A stretch of 64,000 nt of DNA from Cephalotus follicularis (Eukaryota; Streptophyta; Magnoliopsida; Oxalidales; Cephalotaceae): NCBI GenBank assembly GCA_001972305.1, contig BDDD01001638.1, forward strand, positions 128,422 to 192,421, in the 5' to 3' direction. The position numbers were made by a program, and so were the translations under genes. The notes beneath the pieces were generated by a model. The model did not search any database and was not told the DNA's origin. It saw nothing but the letters and a program-made list of their open reading frames with translations. Shown here piece after piece: positions 31,263 through 41,792 of this stretch (positions are counted from its first letter, which is position 1; every line of letters starts with the position of its first letter).

Positions 31263-33356
31263 TGGGTTTGCCCAAAAGCTAATGCGGGATACATGCTGGA
31301 AAGCATTACATTGAACCTACCTACCATAGGAAACCTATTTGGATAGTCATTATCTGTGTCAATAGGATTTCTATAGTCGCGGTAATGTATAGTCGATGGA
31401 GACTAGTAGGCCATACGTGACCTACGCTGTTTCCTTAGACTTGGGCGGCTGTCATGCATTGTGTGGTGACAACATGGCTTTGATTTTTGCCTTCCCCAGC
31501 TCTATCCATGAGTTTGCAAAAGGGTTGTCTTTGGGTCTTATGGAAGCTGCATTGAGATGTATGGGCGAGTGCACAACATAGGATCGTCACACCTACAATG
31601 AAGGTGAACGACTCTATAGTATCTATGTCCGTTGATGACTAAAATCCTGGCCATGTGTAGGAACACTGGAAACGGGGATTCCGGGGAGGTCTGCCGATGG
31701 TCTCAGTGCGAATAGAGATTTGTAGTTATCACGGTCTTACCTAAGGTTGAAATTTGTCAAAACCCTAGTATGTGGTCAGAGCCAAGAATGATGAAGGATA
31801 CGTGACACATACACCGATGACAAGATAAAGCACTGGTTAATCGGCTAACATATGATAGACGTGGAACTTCATTCCACAGATCCGGGGGATGATTTGGAAT
31901 CACACCGGGGCTATTTTGATAGTCGGGGACTATCAGGATGGTCATACCAGGAATCTAGGATGTTTTGGGAAACTTATCATTATACCATAACCCAGCCGGA
32001 CTTTCGAGTCCCACCTAATTTTGGAACAAGTTGATATGTCAGGAGACATACCATTTAGTGAGAGGTTAGCATCTGGGAGATGTTACTTTGCTAGTGATCA
32101 TTTTATTTGCTCAACATATATCACTTCATTAGAAGTGATTCAAGCATCACCATAATATAATGTTCCGAGCAAAGAGTTGTTTGTTCAACTGATAAGTGCA
32201 TTGGGAATTTGTTGGTAGAGAGAGCTTAAGGGCTTTATAGCATATTGGGCTTGGGAATTACATCCCTAGATGAGCCAAAATTGGGCCTTAGAAATGCCTA
32301 TGAAATGGTCAGCCCAATGTGAGCACAAAATGGCCCAAATGTAAATATGCATAGCCTACTAATATTGACTTGGTCCAAGGTGTGTTTATAATTCTTAACG
32401 GGCTTAGTCTTGGCTTCTTTTGGCCTTGTAAAAGCGTCGGCCGTATGGGCAAATGAAGAGAGAAACGTTTTGTTAATCTTATACTTGAACGAAAATAAAA
32501 GGATATAAAATATCCTACGTACATGACTTAACTTGCACACTTGGAATTGAATTCTCTCATTCATTCCTTCTTTTCACCCGTAGAAGTCATGAGCTCTCTC
32601 ATTCTCTCTGCTTCTTCTTGCCATCTCTTTTCTTCCATGAAAAGACACAGTAAGAGCTTTGGAGCTCCTGAAGAGATAAGGGTAAATTAATATCCTCTCA
32701 CCATCCATTATCACTTTAGGTGGAGGTTGTTTGTGCCTTGAATCCAACCTTTACTTATAGTGATATTAGTACAGGTTAAACACTTTGTAGGCCTCCAACC
32801 CCCTTGGGTCCTCTTGGCTGTGAGTTCCTATGGCTTTATCATGAAGATTGGAGCTTGGATTAAAGAGTAGAGGGAGCACTTAGAGGAAGGAGTGGAAGAC
32901 TATGGATAAAGCCTTCTAATCTTTCTCTTATCATGTTTGATTTTATGGTTTTTGTAATTGGAGGATTCGAGTTCAAACTAGGGTTTTCATACCCTAGCTA
33001 AACCCTAATGTTCCATTGTGGGAACCCTAAGAAAGCCTAAGAGTTTGTGTGGTTTAGGGTTCAGGTTTGGAGGTATTGGTGCTAGGGTTTTTTTGTGCAA
33101 ACCCTAGCCCTAATTTTGGTACACTTAAAGCTAAGGTTGGTGAAACTCTAGCTCCACCCGAACCCTACCCTTGCTTGGAATCCATATATGGTTTAATTGA
33201 TTGCTACATTAGAACATCCTTAATCTAATTAAGTCAATTGTGGATATAGGATTTAGGATGTCATGTTGCTTGGTGACTAGTTAGATAACAAGTTTTGAAA
33301 TCTAACCCTAAACCCTAATTCCATAATTGAACCATTCTGTATTTGACCCATTCACA
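31263..33356 (+). repeat. Copia D LTR fragment, plus (5' LTR of a deleted element)
   Basis: It is homologous to the D LTR at 51028-53991 from about its position 870 to its end. The 3' part carries the same AACCCTAA-rich text. It ends near TTCACA at 33356, directly before RNase H sequence, so everything from the primer site to the RT domain is missing. Confidence 0.78.
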
Positions 33357-33359
33357 ATA

Positions 33360-33859
33360 GGAAATAGTTTGAAGGTAGAGGGTTTTATTGAGTTTGACTC
33401 TCAAATAGATGTGGATGATTCTAGATCTACAATGGGTTGCGTATACAATTTGAATGGTTATGCAGTGAGCTGGAAGAGTTCCAAGCAACCAACCACTGTA
33501 GATTCAGTCACTGAGGCTGAATAAATTGCAGCATCAGAAGCTGCAAATGAAGGTTTGTGGATCAAGAAGTTCATCACAAATCTTGGTGTGGTTCCTACCA
33601 CTGATATCCATTATCTTTATATTGTGACAACGATGAGGCTATTGCAAAGGCCAAGGAACCACGGTCAAACCAAAGGTCTAAACACATATTGTAGCGCTTC
33701 CATTTGATTAGAGAGATCATTGGAAAAGGAGATATCAAAGTCGAGCCAGTACTAGGAGAAGACAACATAGCAGAACCCTTTACAAAAGCCTTGTCGAATA
33801 GCGTCTTCGACAAACATCTTTCTGGGATGGGTGTGAGAGACAAGGGTAATTGGCTTTAG
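33360..33859 (+). pseudogene. pol: Ty1/copia RNase H remnant (Angela/Tork type)
   Basis: The translation contains SRSTMGCVYNLNGYAVSWKS, then SKQPTTVDSVTEAE, then a TAA, then IAASEAANEGLWIKKFITNL. After a frameshift near 33620 it continues through RFHLIREIIGKGDIKVEPV and PFTKALS to a stop at 33857-33859. This is the conserved C-terminal RNase H of Ty1/copia pol, which degrades RNA in hybrids. The RT, integrase, protease and gag parts are gone. The polypurine tract and LTR start follow at once, confirming it is the end of pol. The lineage call is from recognised sequence style and less certain than the superfamily. Confidence 0.9.
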
Positions 33860-33860
33860 T

Positions 33861-33873
33861 ACAAGAGGGAGGT
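33861..33873 (+). other. Polypurine tract of the deleted copia D element
   Basis: ACAAGAGGGAGGT lies between the pol stop codon and the LTR start TGTCAGGGATAAG. Confidence 0.85.
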
Positions 33874-33993
33874 TGTCAGGGATAAGTCCTGAAAGTTAGG
33901 TTATCGTTTAATAACAATAGTTCGTAATAAAAATTATAGTTCAATAAATGATATATATATGTATACTATACACACACACACACATATATATTG
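33874..33993 (+). repeat. Start of copia D 3' LTR, cut by element E
   Basis: It matches the first 120 bp of the LTR at 51028, ending in a (CA)n/(TA)n stretch at 33967-33991. Element E begins at 33994. The rest of this LTR is not seen on the far side of E and F. Confidence 0.85.
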
Positions 33994-36949
33994 TGTAACG
34001 GCCCGCATTAATTTTTTGGTAAATTGATGTTTGGGGCTTGGGGAAAATTTTTCTTTTTCTCCTTAGTTGTGGTCGGCTTGGGCTTCTCTTCTTGGATATT
34101 GTTTGTTTGGTTTGGGCTCGGTGGAGGCCTAGTGGTTTGTTATGGTTATGTGATGAAGAAATATTTGTATTGGTGTTGGGATATGTGCAAAGCTTACTTA
34201 CGAAGCTTTGGCAGTTCGCTTTCAGCAGACATCACATCCATCATCTCACGCCTAAAGAAGCATTTGAAAGAGTGAGCTTTCATCTTTCTTCTTTCTTCTT
34301 CGTCTTTCTTCTGAAGCTTCGATTGTTGTTTGAGGTTGGGACTTTCCTTACCCGTCTACACGTCTAGCAGGTAAGAGTCCTCCTCAGTACGTTGTGGTAC
34401 GTTGCTTTGTTGGTGTTGAGAGGATCTTTAAGGCCAAGAAAGAGCTTTGCCCTGGTTTTCATGGATGTATGTGGTTCATGCATGACTTCATAAATGTTTG
34501 TTCATGGTGGCTAAGCATTGTTGTGTGTTGGTCTTGCAGAGGAGGATCTAGGTACGAGTCCGCACAACAAGGAAGCTAGCCGAGGAAGCTACTGATACTA
34601 GTGAGTGGGATGTTCTTTCCATCAATTGATAACTGAGAGTTTACTGTTTATATGCCCTTCCATGATATTATATTTGACTAGGATTTCTTCTCCTGTCATC
34701 TGTTGAAATTGCATGTGAATATTGTTGTTCCGAGCTGCGGACTCGATGCCCGGGTTGAACTTGTTGTTTCCCCTTCTGTTTTTGTATTCATGCTTTATCT
34801 TGATATCATGTGTTGTTGTCCTCATGTACTGGTTACTGATTACTGGTTACTTGGTTATGCATGAGACTTATTGTGGTTGATGGAGGAGTGGGCGTTCGAT
34901 CCCAATTCCATTCAGCAGTGCCATTGTCTATGATAAACTGTTGGGTGTGACTGTGCCTGGGTTCCATACCCGGATCTGCTCATTTCATTGGCCTATGATG
35001 GAACGATGTGTGAGGGTAGTCGAGGATCCACTATCTTCTCTGGTGAGGGCATAATGGAGTCTTCGGGCATGAGATTGCCGGCCCGAGATGGTCTAAGTAG
35101 TGATACACTTACCTCTGAGTCGATGTTCTCCTCTGTCATCTCGTCAAGGGTAGAGCCGAGAGGTGATTCGCGGGCACCTTGGAAAATACCAACGCTATGT
35201 GATTATCGACGAGGTAGCTCCTCTATCGATGTTCATATGGTGTAGTGCTGAGCTCGTGATTACCGACGGGGGTGGGCTTGCGTAGCCCCTCGATCGATGT
35301 TCATGTAGTGAGGTGCGCCAACTTGTGATTGCCAAAGAAGGAGTGCTTGCATAGCCCTTCTATCTATGTTCATGCGGTGCTCTGGAAGCAGGCATCTATA
35401 TGCGTATATAAGGGATGTGTACAGTCCTGTAGCCCATGACCACGTTGATGGATCTTCAACGGAGCTTTTATTTGTGCTTGCCAAGGTGGTTCCGACTATG
35501 GAAGTGTGTGAGTATAATGTGTGCAGGTGTGTGTGTGTGTGGAAATGTGCTTGTGATTGATACAGTTCTGGTAGTCCCCTAATAAATGTTGATCCTTAGA
35601 GTATGTTCTTTTGTTGATCCTCGGATCCCTGGCATGATTGATATATATATAACATGTTGTTCTCGTCTTTCCTTGAGGTCGGTCATTGAGTTGGTAGCTC
35701 TGACGTCTCCTCGGGTTTCCTTTTTATTGATATCTTTGTACATATTCACGTCTGCCTTTTTTTGTTGAGTAGGAGATATGGGTTGTCCTCGGCCCAGTTG
35801 GGGCAGGGCACGTTTACCTTGGCCCTTGGCAGCCCGGTGGAAGTGGGTTTGCACAGAATATTCCTTGATCTTACTCACTAGTCAGTTGGACTAATCCCCT
35901 CTAAGTTTTGTGTGCAGAGGAAGCGGGGCAGCAGGAATCTTGATATCCACTAAGGATAACGTGTTGAAAGAGGTAGACGCCTGATGAAGCACCTTAGGAT
36001 GGCTCCTCGGCCACGGCCACCTTCATGCATTTGGGGACATTCTTAGGGTTTTTGTGTAGACTTTGTTATTGTCTATGTCTTGTAAACCCTCTTTTGTAAA
36101 CACGTATATGACTTCTTGGATGTTGTGGGTCCTCGGCATTTTGCCTGGGACCGTATATAATTCACTTGTTGTTTTATATACCTTGTTGTTCTGAGATGTT
36201 TTCCCATCCCTGTTGTTGTTTATGCTTAGTGTTTGGGGTGCAGGGACGATGCACTAGTTTGGGAGTTGTTTTACCCTAGGCAGAGGAGCAGGTCTTCCCA
36301 GCCCTGGCCTTGGTGAAACCTCAGTGTTTCTCCCCGAGGCCTTTTCAGCGTGGCCCCTCTGCTGAGATGCTGGGGGAAGGGTGGCTATGTTCATGGTTAG
36401 TCAAACCTTAGGTTGACCTTGAAGCTCGGGTTGGTTGACCCTAAGCTAAGGTCTGGTGACGTCTCCGGGTGTTTGTCCCTGGGCATACCTTGTAGGCGTT
36501 AAGTGAGAGTTGAGGTTTTCCTTACTTTTGCCTATCCTCCCGACTTCGGACCAGCTCTGTCCCTGGAGGTGTTTTGTTGTGTGGGCCCTGGTGGATCCCT
36601 TGGGTACTTGGTTGGGGTGAGATTTCATCTCCTTAGTGTAAGTTGAGTGCTAAGGGACCTCGGGTAGTTGTCCCAGGCTTTGCGTTTGCCCCCGGGCCCT
36701 TGTGTTGATCCCAGGCTTAGCTTTATGGTAAACGTTGTCGGTTTTGTGCCCGAGCATATCCTTGTTTGTATGCCTTAGGTGCGTTTGTCCTAGGGAGCGT
36801 GGCTCTCCTTGGCAGCATGTTTTAACGCCTGCCCTGGCCTTAGTGTTAGTCTTTGTTTGTTGGGGTTTTGGTTAGGGATCCGGGTGGAGGATCCTTCCAC
36901 CTAGCACGGCCGTCCTCAGGCGGGGGTGCTCGAGAACGGGGCGTGTAAG
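33994..36949 (+). repeat. 5' LTR of element E
   Basis: It starts TGTAACGGCCCGC and ends near GGGGCGTGTA, about 2.96 kb. It matches 41793-44100 closely. It contains three copies of a 57-69-bp repeat at 35199-35385. It has no GTCGAC array. Confidence 0.88.
35199..35385 (+). repeat. 57-69-bp tandem repeat in the 5' LTR of E, 3 units
   Basis: Units start GTGATTATCGACG (35199), GTGATTACCGACG (35256) and GTGATTGCCAAAG (35325), each with a CATAGCCC/CGTAGCCC word and a CGATGTTCATG-type word. The 3' LTR has only two units (about 42941 and 43011), so unit number changed within one element. Confidence 0.8.
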
Positions 36950-36954
36950 CTTTT

Positions 36955-36966
36955 TTGTATCAGAGA
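36955..36966 (+). other. Primer-binding site of element E, degraded
   Basis: TTGTATCAGAGA matches TGGTATCAGAGC at 10 of 12 positions, a few bases after the LTR end. Confidence 0.7.
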
Positions 36967-37076
36967 GATCGATTTAGTTGTCTTCTGTTTCTTTAGACAC
37001 TTTTGGGGAGGTATACAATGCATGCATTCATGTAGTATACATGTTAGTCATGCCCTAACCTTGCATGTGAAGGTAG

Positions 37077-38180
37077 ATGGTGCCTTCGCGTCAGACACGA
37101 GAACGTGGTCGGGGTAGAGGAGGAGAGACCTCACCACCACATGTGGATCAAGAACTGCCTCCTGTTAGACCTGGTGTGCAGGTTAACCCTGGGATGGTTA
37201 GACAAGAGACTGGACCGGCTGTGGCAGCCGATGTCTCGGTAGCGCAGGTACCTCCTCCGATTTGTACTGGTAGTCAAGCGGAGTGGATGCAGTTTGCTAC
37301 GATGATAGCACAAGCTTTGAGTGGTTCTTGACCTCAAGCTTTACCGGTTGAACGTTTGCAACATTTAGACGCTATAACCTTCGAGGGAACAGATGATCCA
37401 GTGGATGCAGAGCCATGGTTGAATCATCTGGAGATAATCTTTGCACAGATGGGAGTTTTTGACGACTCATGCGTTGGACTTTCCATCTTCTTGGTAAGGA
37501 AGAATGCTCTTCGATGGTGGGAAGCTCTCCAAGCTAGGCATACCGATGTTGCTATGATCACTTGGGATGTTTTCAAGAGAGAGTTTTGTCAGTACTTCTT
37601 CCCGGCTACCTTCATGAAGGAGAAAAGGAGAAAGTTTCTGCACTTGCGTCAGGGGAATATGACCGTGACCCAGTATGAATACCGCTTTATAGAGTTGTCT
37701 CATTTTGCTCCGGCTTTGGTTGTAGACCAAGAGGAGAGGTGTGAGAAATTCTTGGATGGGTTGAGGCCCGAGTTGAGACATACTATGCCAGCAACCAACT
37801 GGACTATCTTTAGAGATTTGGTGGAATCTTCCAAGAGGGTTGAGCAAAGTATTGTGGAGCAGAGGAATCGCCAGGATAGGGGATTTTCCCAAGGACAAGG
37901 GAAACGAAGAAGACGTTTCTCCCACAAGCAAACTGACGGTGGAAACTGGGGACAGGACAAGTCTGATGGCCAGGGGACATTTTCTTCGCAGCAGATGAGT
38001 CCTCCTACATCCAGTGGTGCGCAACAGAGTAAGCACCCGAGTTCATCAGTTTCTCAATAGCCTCCTAAGTGCCAGAGGTGTGGTCGCTTCCACTTTGGAA
38101 ACTGTAAGGCAGAGACCCGTGAATGTTTTCATTGTGGCCAAGTTGGCCACATCAAGGCGAATTGTCCACAAGCTTAGTAG
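37077..38180 (+). pseudogene. gag: gag of element E
   Basis: The frame starts at ATG 37077 with a basic Arg/Gly segment and Pro-rich text and meets TGA 37329-37331. The capsid domain (about 37356-37850) includes FEGTDDPVDAEPWLNHLE, IFAQMGVFDDSC and LRQGNMTVTQYEYRFIELS. A basic Gln/Ser-rich linker leads to two cysteine clusters, CQRCGRFHFGNC (about 38072-38107) and CFHCGQVGHIKANC (about 38129-38170), the second a canonical CCHC knuckle. Other stops are TAG 38058-38060 and a double TAG at 38175-38180. The single frame continues into the protease, as is usual for a Gag-Pol polyprotein. Confidence 0.9.
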
Positions 38181-39783
38181 ACCTCGACGACACCTGGACC
38201 AGCTGCTTCTAATAGACAACCTGCGGGAGCCAGAGGTCGATCAATGGCTTCGCAAGTGGGATCATCCAGGGCTAGTGGAAGTCATCTATACGGTAGACCA
38301 GCGGCAACACCTAGAGTCTATGCTCTGAAAATAGAAGATGCTCTCGGATCCGTGGACGTGGCTATAGGTAAGGCTCTTAGCTTCGGCAGAGATGCCACGG
38401 TTTTGTTGGACACAGGAGCCTCCTTATCCTTTGTTGCCCATGCATTTTGCATACATGCATGTGGAGTGTTAAGTTCCCTGGACAAAGAGATCGATGTATC
38501 TGTTCCTACAGGCCATAGTTACCATGTAGAACGAGTCTACAGAGGTTGTGATGTTGTGATCAAGGAACGGAGTTTTGTAGCCGACCTTATCCCCTTCAAG
38601 ATTGAGGACTTTGATGCCATCCTGGGCATGGATTGGCTGGTAAAGCACCGAGCAGTGGTCGATTGTTCGCATAAGGTTGTTTCCTTTTGCTTGCCCGACG
38701 AGTCAGGCATGGAGTTAATCTGCAAGCAGTGCCTGGCACCTCTAAATTTGATCTCTGCTATGGTTGCACGTAAGGCTTTGGGTAAAGGTGCGCAATGATT
38801 CTTAGCTCATGTGATGGATACTCGGATGTCTAAGCCAGAGGTAGGGGACATACCCGTGGTTTGTGAGTTTCCCGATGTCTTCCCCGACGAGTTACCAGGT
38901 CCACCTCCGGACAGGGAAATAGACTTTGAGATTGAGTTGATCCCTGGTGCGGCTCCCATATCCCTTGCTCCTTACCGTATGGCACCTGTACAGTTGAAAG
39001 AGCTAAAGGTACAGTTGGAAGACTTGTTGGACAAAGGATTTCTCTGACCTAGTAGTTCTCCATGGGGTGCTCCGGTCCTGTTTGTGAGGAAGAAGGATGG
39101 AGCTATGCGCTTGTGTGTCAACTATAGGCAACTCAACAAGGTCACTGTGTGTAACAAGTACCCGTTACCGAGGATAGATGACTTGTTTGATGAGTTGCGA
39201 GACGCCTGTGTGTTCTCTAAGATAGATCTTTGGTCTGGATATCACTAGTTGAAGGTGAAAGAAGAGGATGTTTCGAAGACAGCCTTTAGATCTCGTTATG
39301 GTATCTATGAGTTCTCAGTTATGCCTTTTGGATTAACCAATACATCGGCTGCTTTCATGGATTTGATGAATTGAGTGTTCCAACCCTTCTTGGACACCTT
39401 TGTGGTGGTGTTCATAGACCTCGTGATGGTATACTCGTAGAGTATGGCTGAGCACGAGGAACATCTGAGGATTGTTTTGCAGACCTTGAGAAATCATGAG
39501 TTGTATGCTAAGCTCAGTAAGTGTGAGTTTTGATTGGACAAGGTTGTGTTTTTGGGCCCTATGATCTCGGGACAAGGTGTTGAAGTAGACCCGGGGAAGG
39601 TTGAAGCCGTGTTGGCCTGGGAAAGACCCAAGAGCATACCTGAAGTGCGGAGTTTCCTAGGACTTGCTGGCTACTACCGAAGATTTGTGGAGGGATTCTC
39701 GGCAATAGCGGCTCCTCTGTCGAAGTTGACAAGGAAGGACGTGAAGTTCGTTTGGTCAAAGGATTGTTAGAAGAGCTTCCAGC
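38181..39783 (+). pseudogene. pol: Protease and reverse transcriptase of element E, RT active site lost
   Basis: The protease has VLLDTGASLSF (about 38402-38434, Asp intact) and FDAILGMDWLVKH (about 38610-38648). The RT linker has [21 protein letters not shown] motifs include [20 protein letters not shown] and [14 protein letters not shown]. Where other copies have FIDDILVYS, this one reads FIDLVMVYS (about 39411-39437), so the second catalytic Asp is gone. Stops lie at 39045, about 39246, 39372, 39438 and 39531. A frameshift near 39783 moves RNase H to another frame. Confidence 0.9.
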
Positions 39784-41452
39784 GCTGAAGGATAGGTTAA
39801 CGTCAGCTCCGGTGTTGACCCTTCCTTCTCCGGGGGTTGGTTTGTGGTCTACATTCATGCTTCTTTGCATGGCCTTGGTTGTGTGTTGATGCAAGAAGGG
39901 AAGGTTATTGCCTATGCTTCTCGGCAGTTGAAGGTTCATGAGCTCAATTACCCTACGCGTGACTTGGAGTTAGCTGTAGTGGTGTTTGCTTTGAAGATAT
40001 GGCGTCATTATCTGTATGGTGAGGTCTGCCAGATCTTTACTGACCACAAAAGTTTGAGGTATTTGTCTTCTCAACCACATTTGAACATGAGGCAGAGGGG
40101 ATGGATTGAGCTCATCGAGGATTTTGATTGTACCATCGAGTATCATCCTGGTAAGGCCAACGTGGTTGCTGATGCATTGAGCATGAAGTCGTGCGCTTCC
40201 TTGGCTCATGTATGGTTGGTTTACTTGTCGATGTTGGAACAGTTGAGATCTTTGAGGGCAGAGTATCTGTCGAGGTCAGTGGAGCGATGTTAGCTTCTCT
40301 GCGAGTGAGGTCTATTTGGGAAGAGCAGATCCAGGGATCGCAAGAGAAGGAGTGGAGGTTGGTTAAGTTAATGAAACAAGTCAGAGAGGGTTCTCGGACT
40401 GACTTCCACATCAGAGGTGATGGTGCTCTGATGTTCAGGGAGAGGATATGTGTACCACATGTCAAGACGATCAAGCAAGAGATCCTGGAAGAAGCTCATC
40501 ATTCTCCTTGGTCAATGCATCCAGGAATTACCAACATTTATCGTGACCTAAGGCAGTCTTTTTGGTAGCGGGGCATGAACGTGAGATTGCCAGGTTCGGG
40601 CAAGGTGCTTGACGTTCCAACAGGTGAAGGCTGAGCGACAAAAGCCTTCAGGTCTTCTTCAACCGCTTCCTATTCCAGTATGGAAATGGGACAACATATC
40701 GATGGACTTTTTGACAGGTTTTCCTCATACAAGGAGTAAGCACGATGCAATCTGGGTGATTGTTGATCGTCTGACCAAGTTGCTCACTTCATACCTATAA
40801 GGAAGGACTTCATTTTGGACAAGTTAGCTCGGTTGTATGTGGACAGTGTGATCAGGTTAAATGGGATCCCCAACAGCATAGTTTCAGATAGAGATCCGAG
40901 GTTCACAACAAGATTCTGGCAGAGCTTACAGAGGACGTTCGGTACGGAGTCACGACTCAGTACGGCATACCATCCTCAGACGGATTGGCAGTTTGAGCGT
41001 GCTATCCAGATTCTTGAGGACATGTTGAGAGCCTGTGTCATGGATTTCCGAGGAAGTTGGGATGATCATTTGACTTTGATCTAGTTTGCCTACAACAACA
41101 GCTATCAGGCGTGCACTGGTATTGCTCCTTATGAGGCTTTATACGGCAGACGTTGTCAAACCCCTTTTTCTGTTGGAATGAGGTGGGGGAACACCAGTTG
41201 TTAGGACCAAAGTTGGTCCAGGACGCAACAAAGAAGGTAAAGGTGATCCGAGATCGTTTGCGTGCGGCCCAGAGTAGACAGAAGAGCTACGCAGACAAAT
41301 GCCGTAAGGACTTGGAATTCACTGTAGGTGACAAGGTTTTCCTCAGGGTTTCACCTTACACAGGGATTGTTCATTTTGGCAAGCGTGGGAAGCTTAGCCC
41401 AAGGTACATAGGTCCCTTTGAGATCGTGTAAAGGATCAGACCAGTGGCTTAT
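39784..41452 (+). pseudogene. pol: RNase H and integrase of element E, multiply frameshifted
   Basis: RNase H (39790-40290) keeps [20 protein letters not shown] and the tail [14 protein letters not shown], but the usual Asp after VVY is His (VVYIHAS), which would remove a catalytic residue. The integrase zinc domain (AHHSPWSMHPGITNIYRDLR) is at about 40495-40556 in another frame. The core follows with [22 protein letters not shown] and TAYHPQTDWQFER, where the normal Gly-Gln-Ser-Glu reads Trp-Gln-Phe-Glu; the Glu is kept. The GPF module [14 protein letters not shown] is at about 41389-41430. At least four frame changes and several stops are needed to follow it. Confidence 0.9.
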
Positions 41453-41486
41453 CGTCCGGCGTTGCCCGAGGGGATGGCCATAGTGC

Positions 41487-41765
41487 ATGACGTGTTCCAC
41501 GTATCTGAGGAAATACGTTGCTGATCCTTCCCATGTGTTGACTGAGCCAGTGGTGTTGTCCGAGGAGGATTTACCAATGTTGGCTTATAAGGAAGCCCCA
41601 GAGCAGATCTTAGAATGTCGAGAACAGGTGTTGAGGAACAAGACCATTCCCTTGGTGAAGATCTTGTGGAGAAACCATGTAGCAGGGGAGGCTACCTGGG
41701 AATGTGAGGACCAGATGAGGGAGCGCTACCCTGACTTGTTCCCTGGACCCGAGCTGGAATTTTGA
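41487..41765 (+). pseudogene. pol: Chromodomain end of element E pol
   Basis: The last coding segment reads YLRKYVADPSHVLTEP, then EQILECREQVLRNKTIPLVK and ILWRNHVAGEATWECEDQM, and ends at the normal TGA 41763-41765. This is the chromodomain fused to integrase in chromoviruses, and the match to element A over the same span supports a shared lineage. It is frameshifted from the integrase core just upstream. Confidence 0.88.
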
Positions 41766-41778
41766 GGACAAAATTCCT

Positions 41779-41792
41779 TAAGGGGGAGAGGA
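41779..41792 (+). other. Polypurine tract of element E
   Basis: AAGGGGGAGAGGA directly precedes the 3' LTR start TGTAACGACTC. Confidence 0.9.

Noticed and set aside
33955-33993. Telomere- or microsatellite-type element in the CA/TA tract.
   Set aside because: It is a short CA/TA run that also occurs at the same place in the D LTR at 51164-51195, so it is ordinary LTR content.
34024-34579. Open frames in the E LTRs with hydrophobic translations that look like membrane segments (also at 41837-42053).
   Set aside because: They lie wholly inside an LTR, overlap in two frames, and come from T/G-rich sequence. The matching frames in the two LTRs are of different length, so they are not protein genes.
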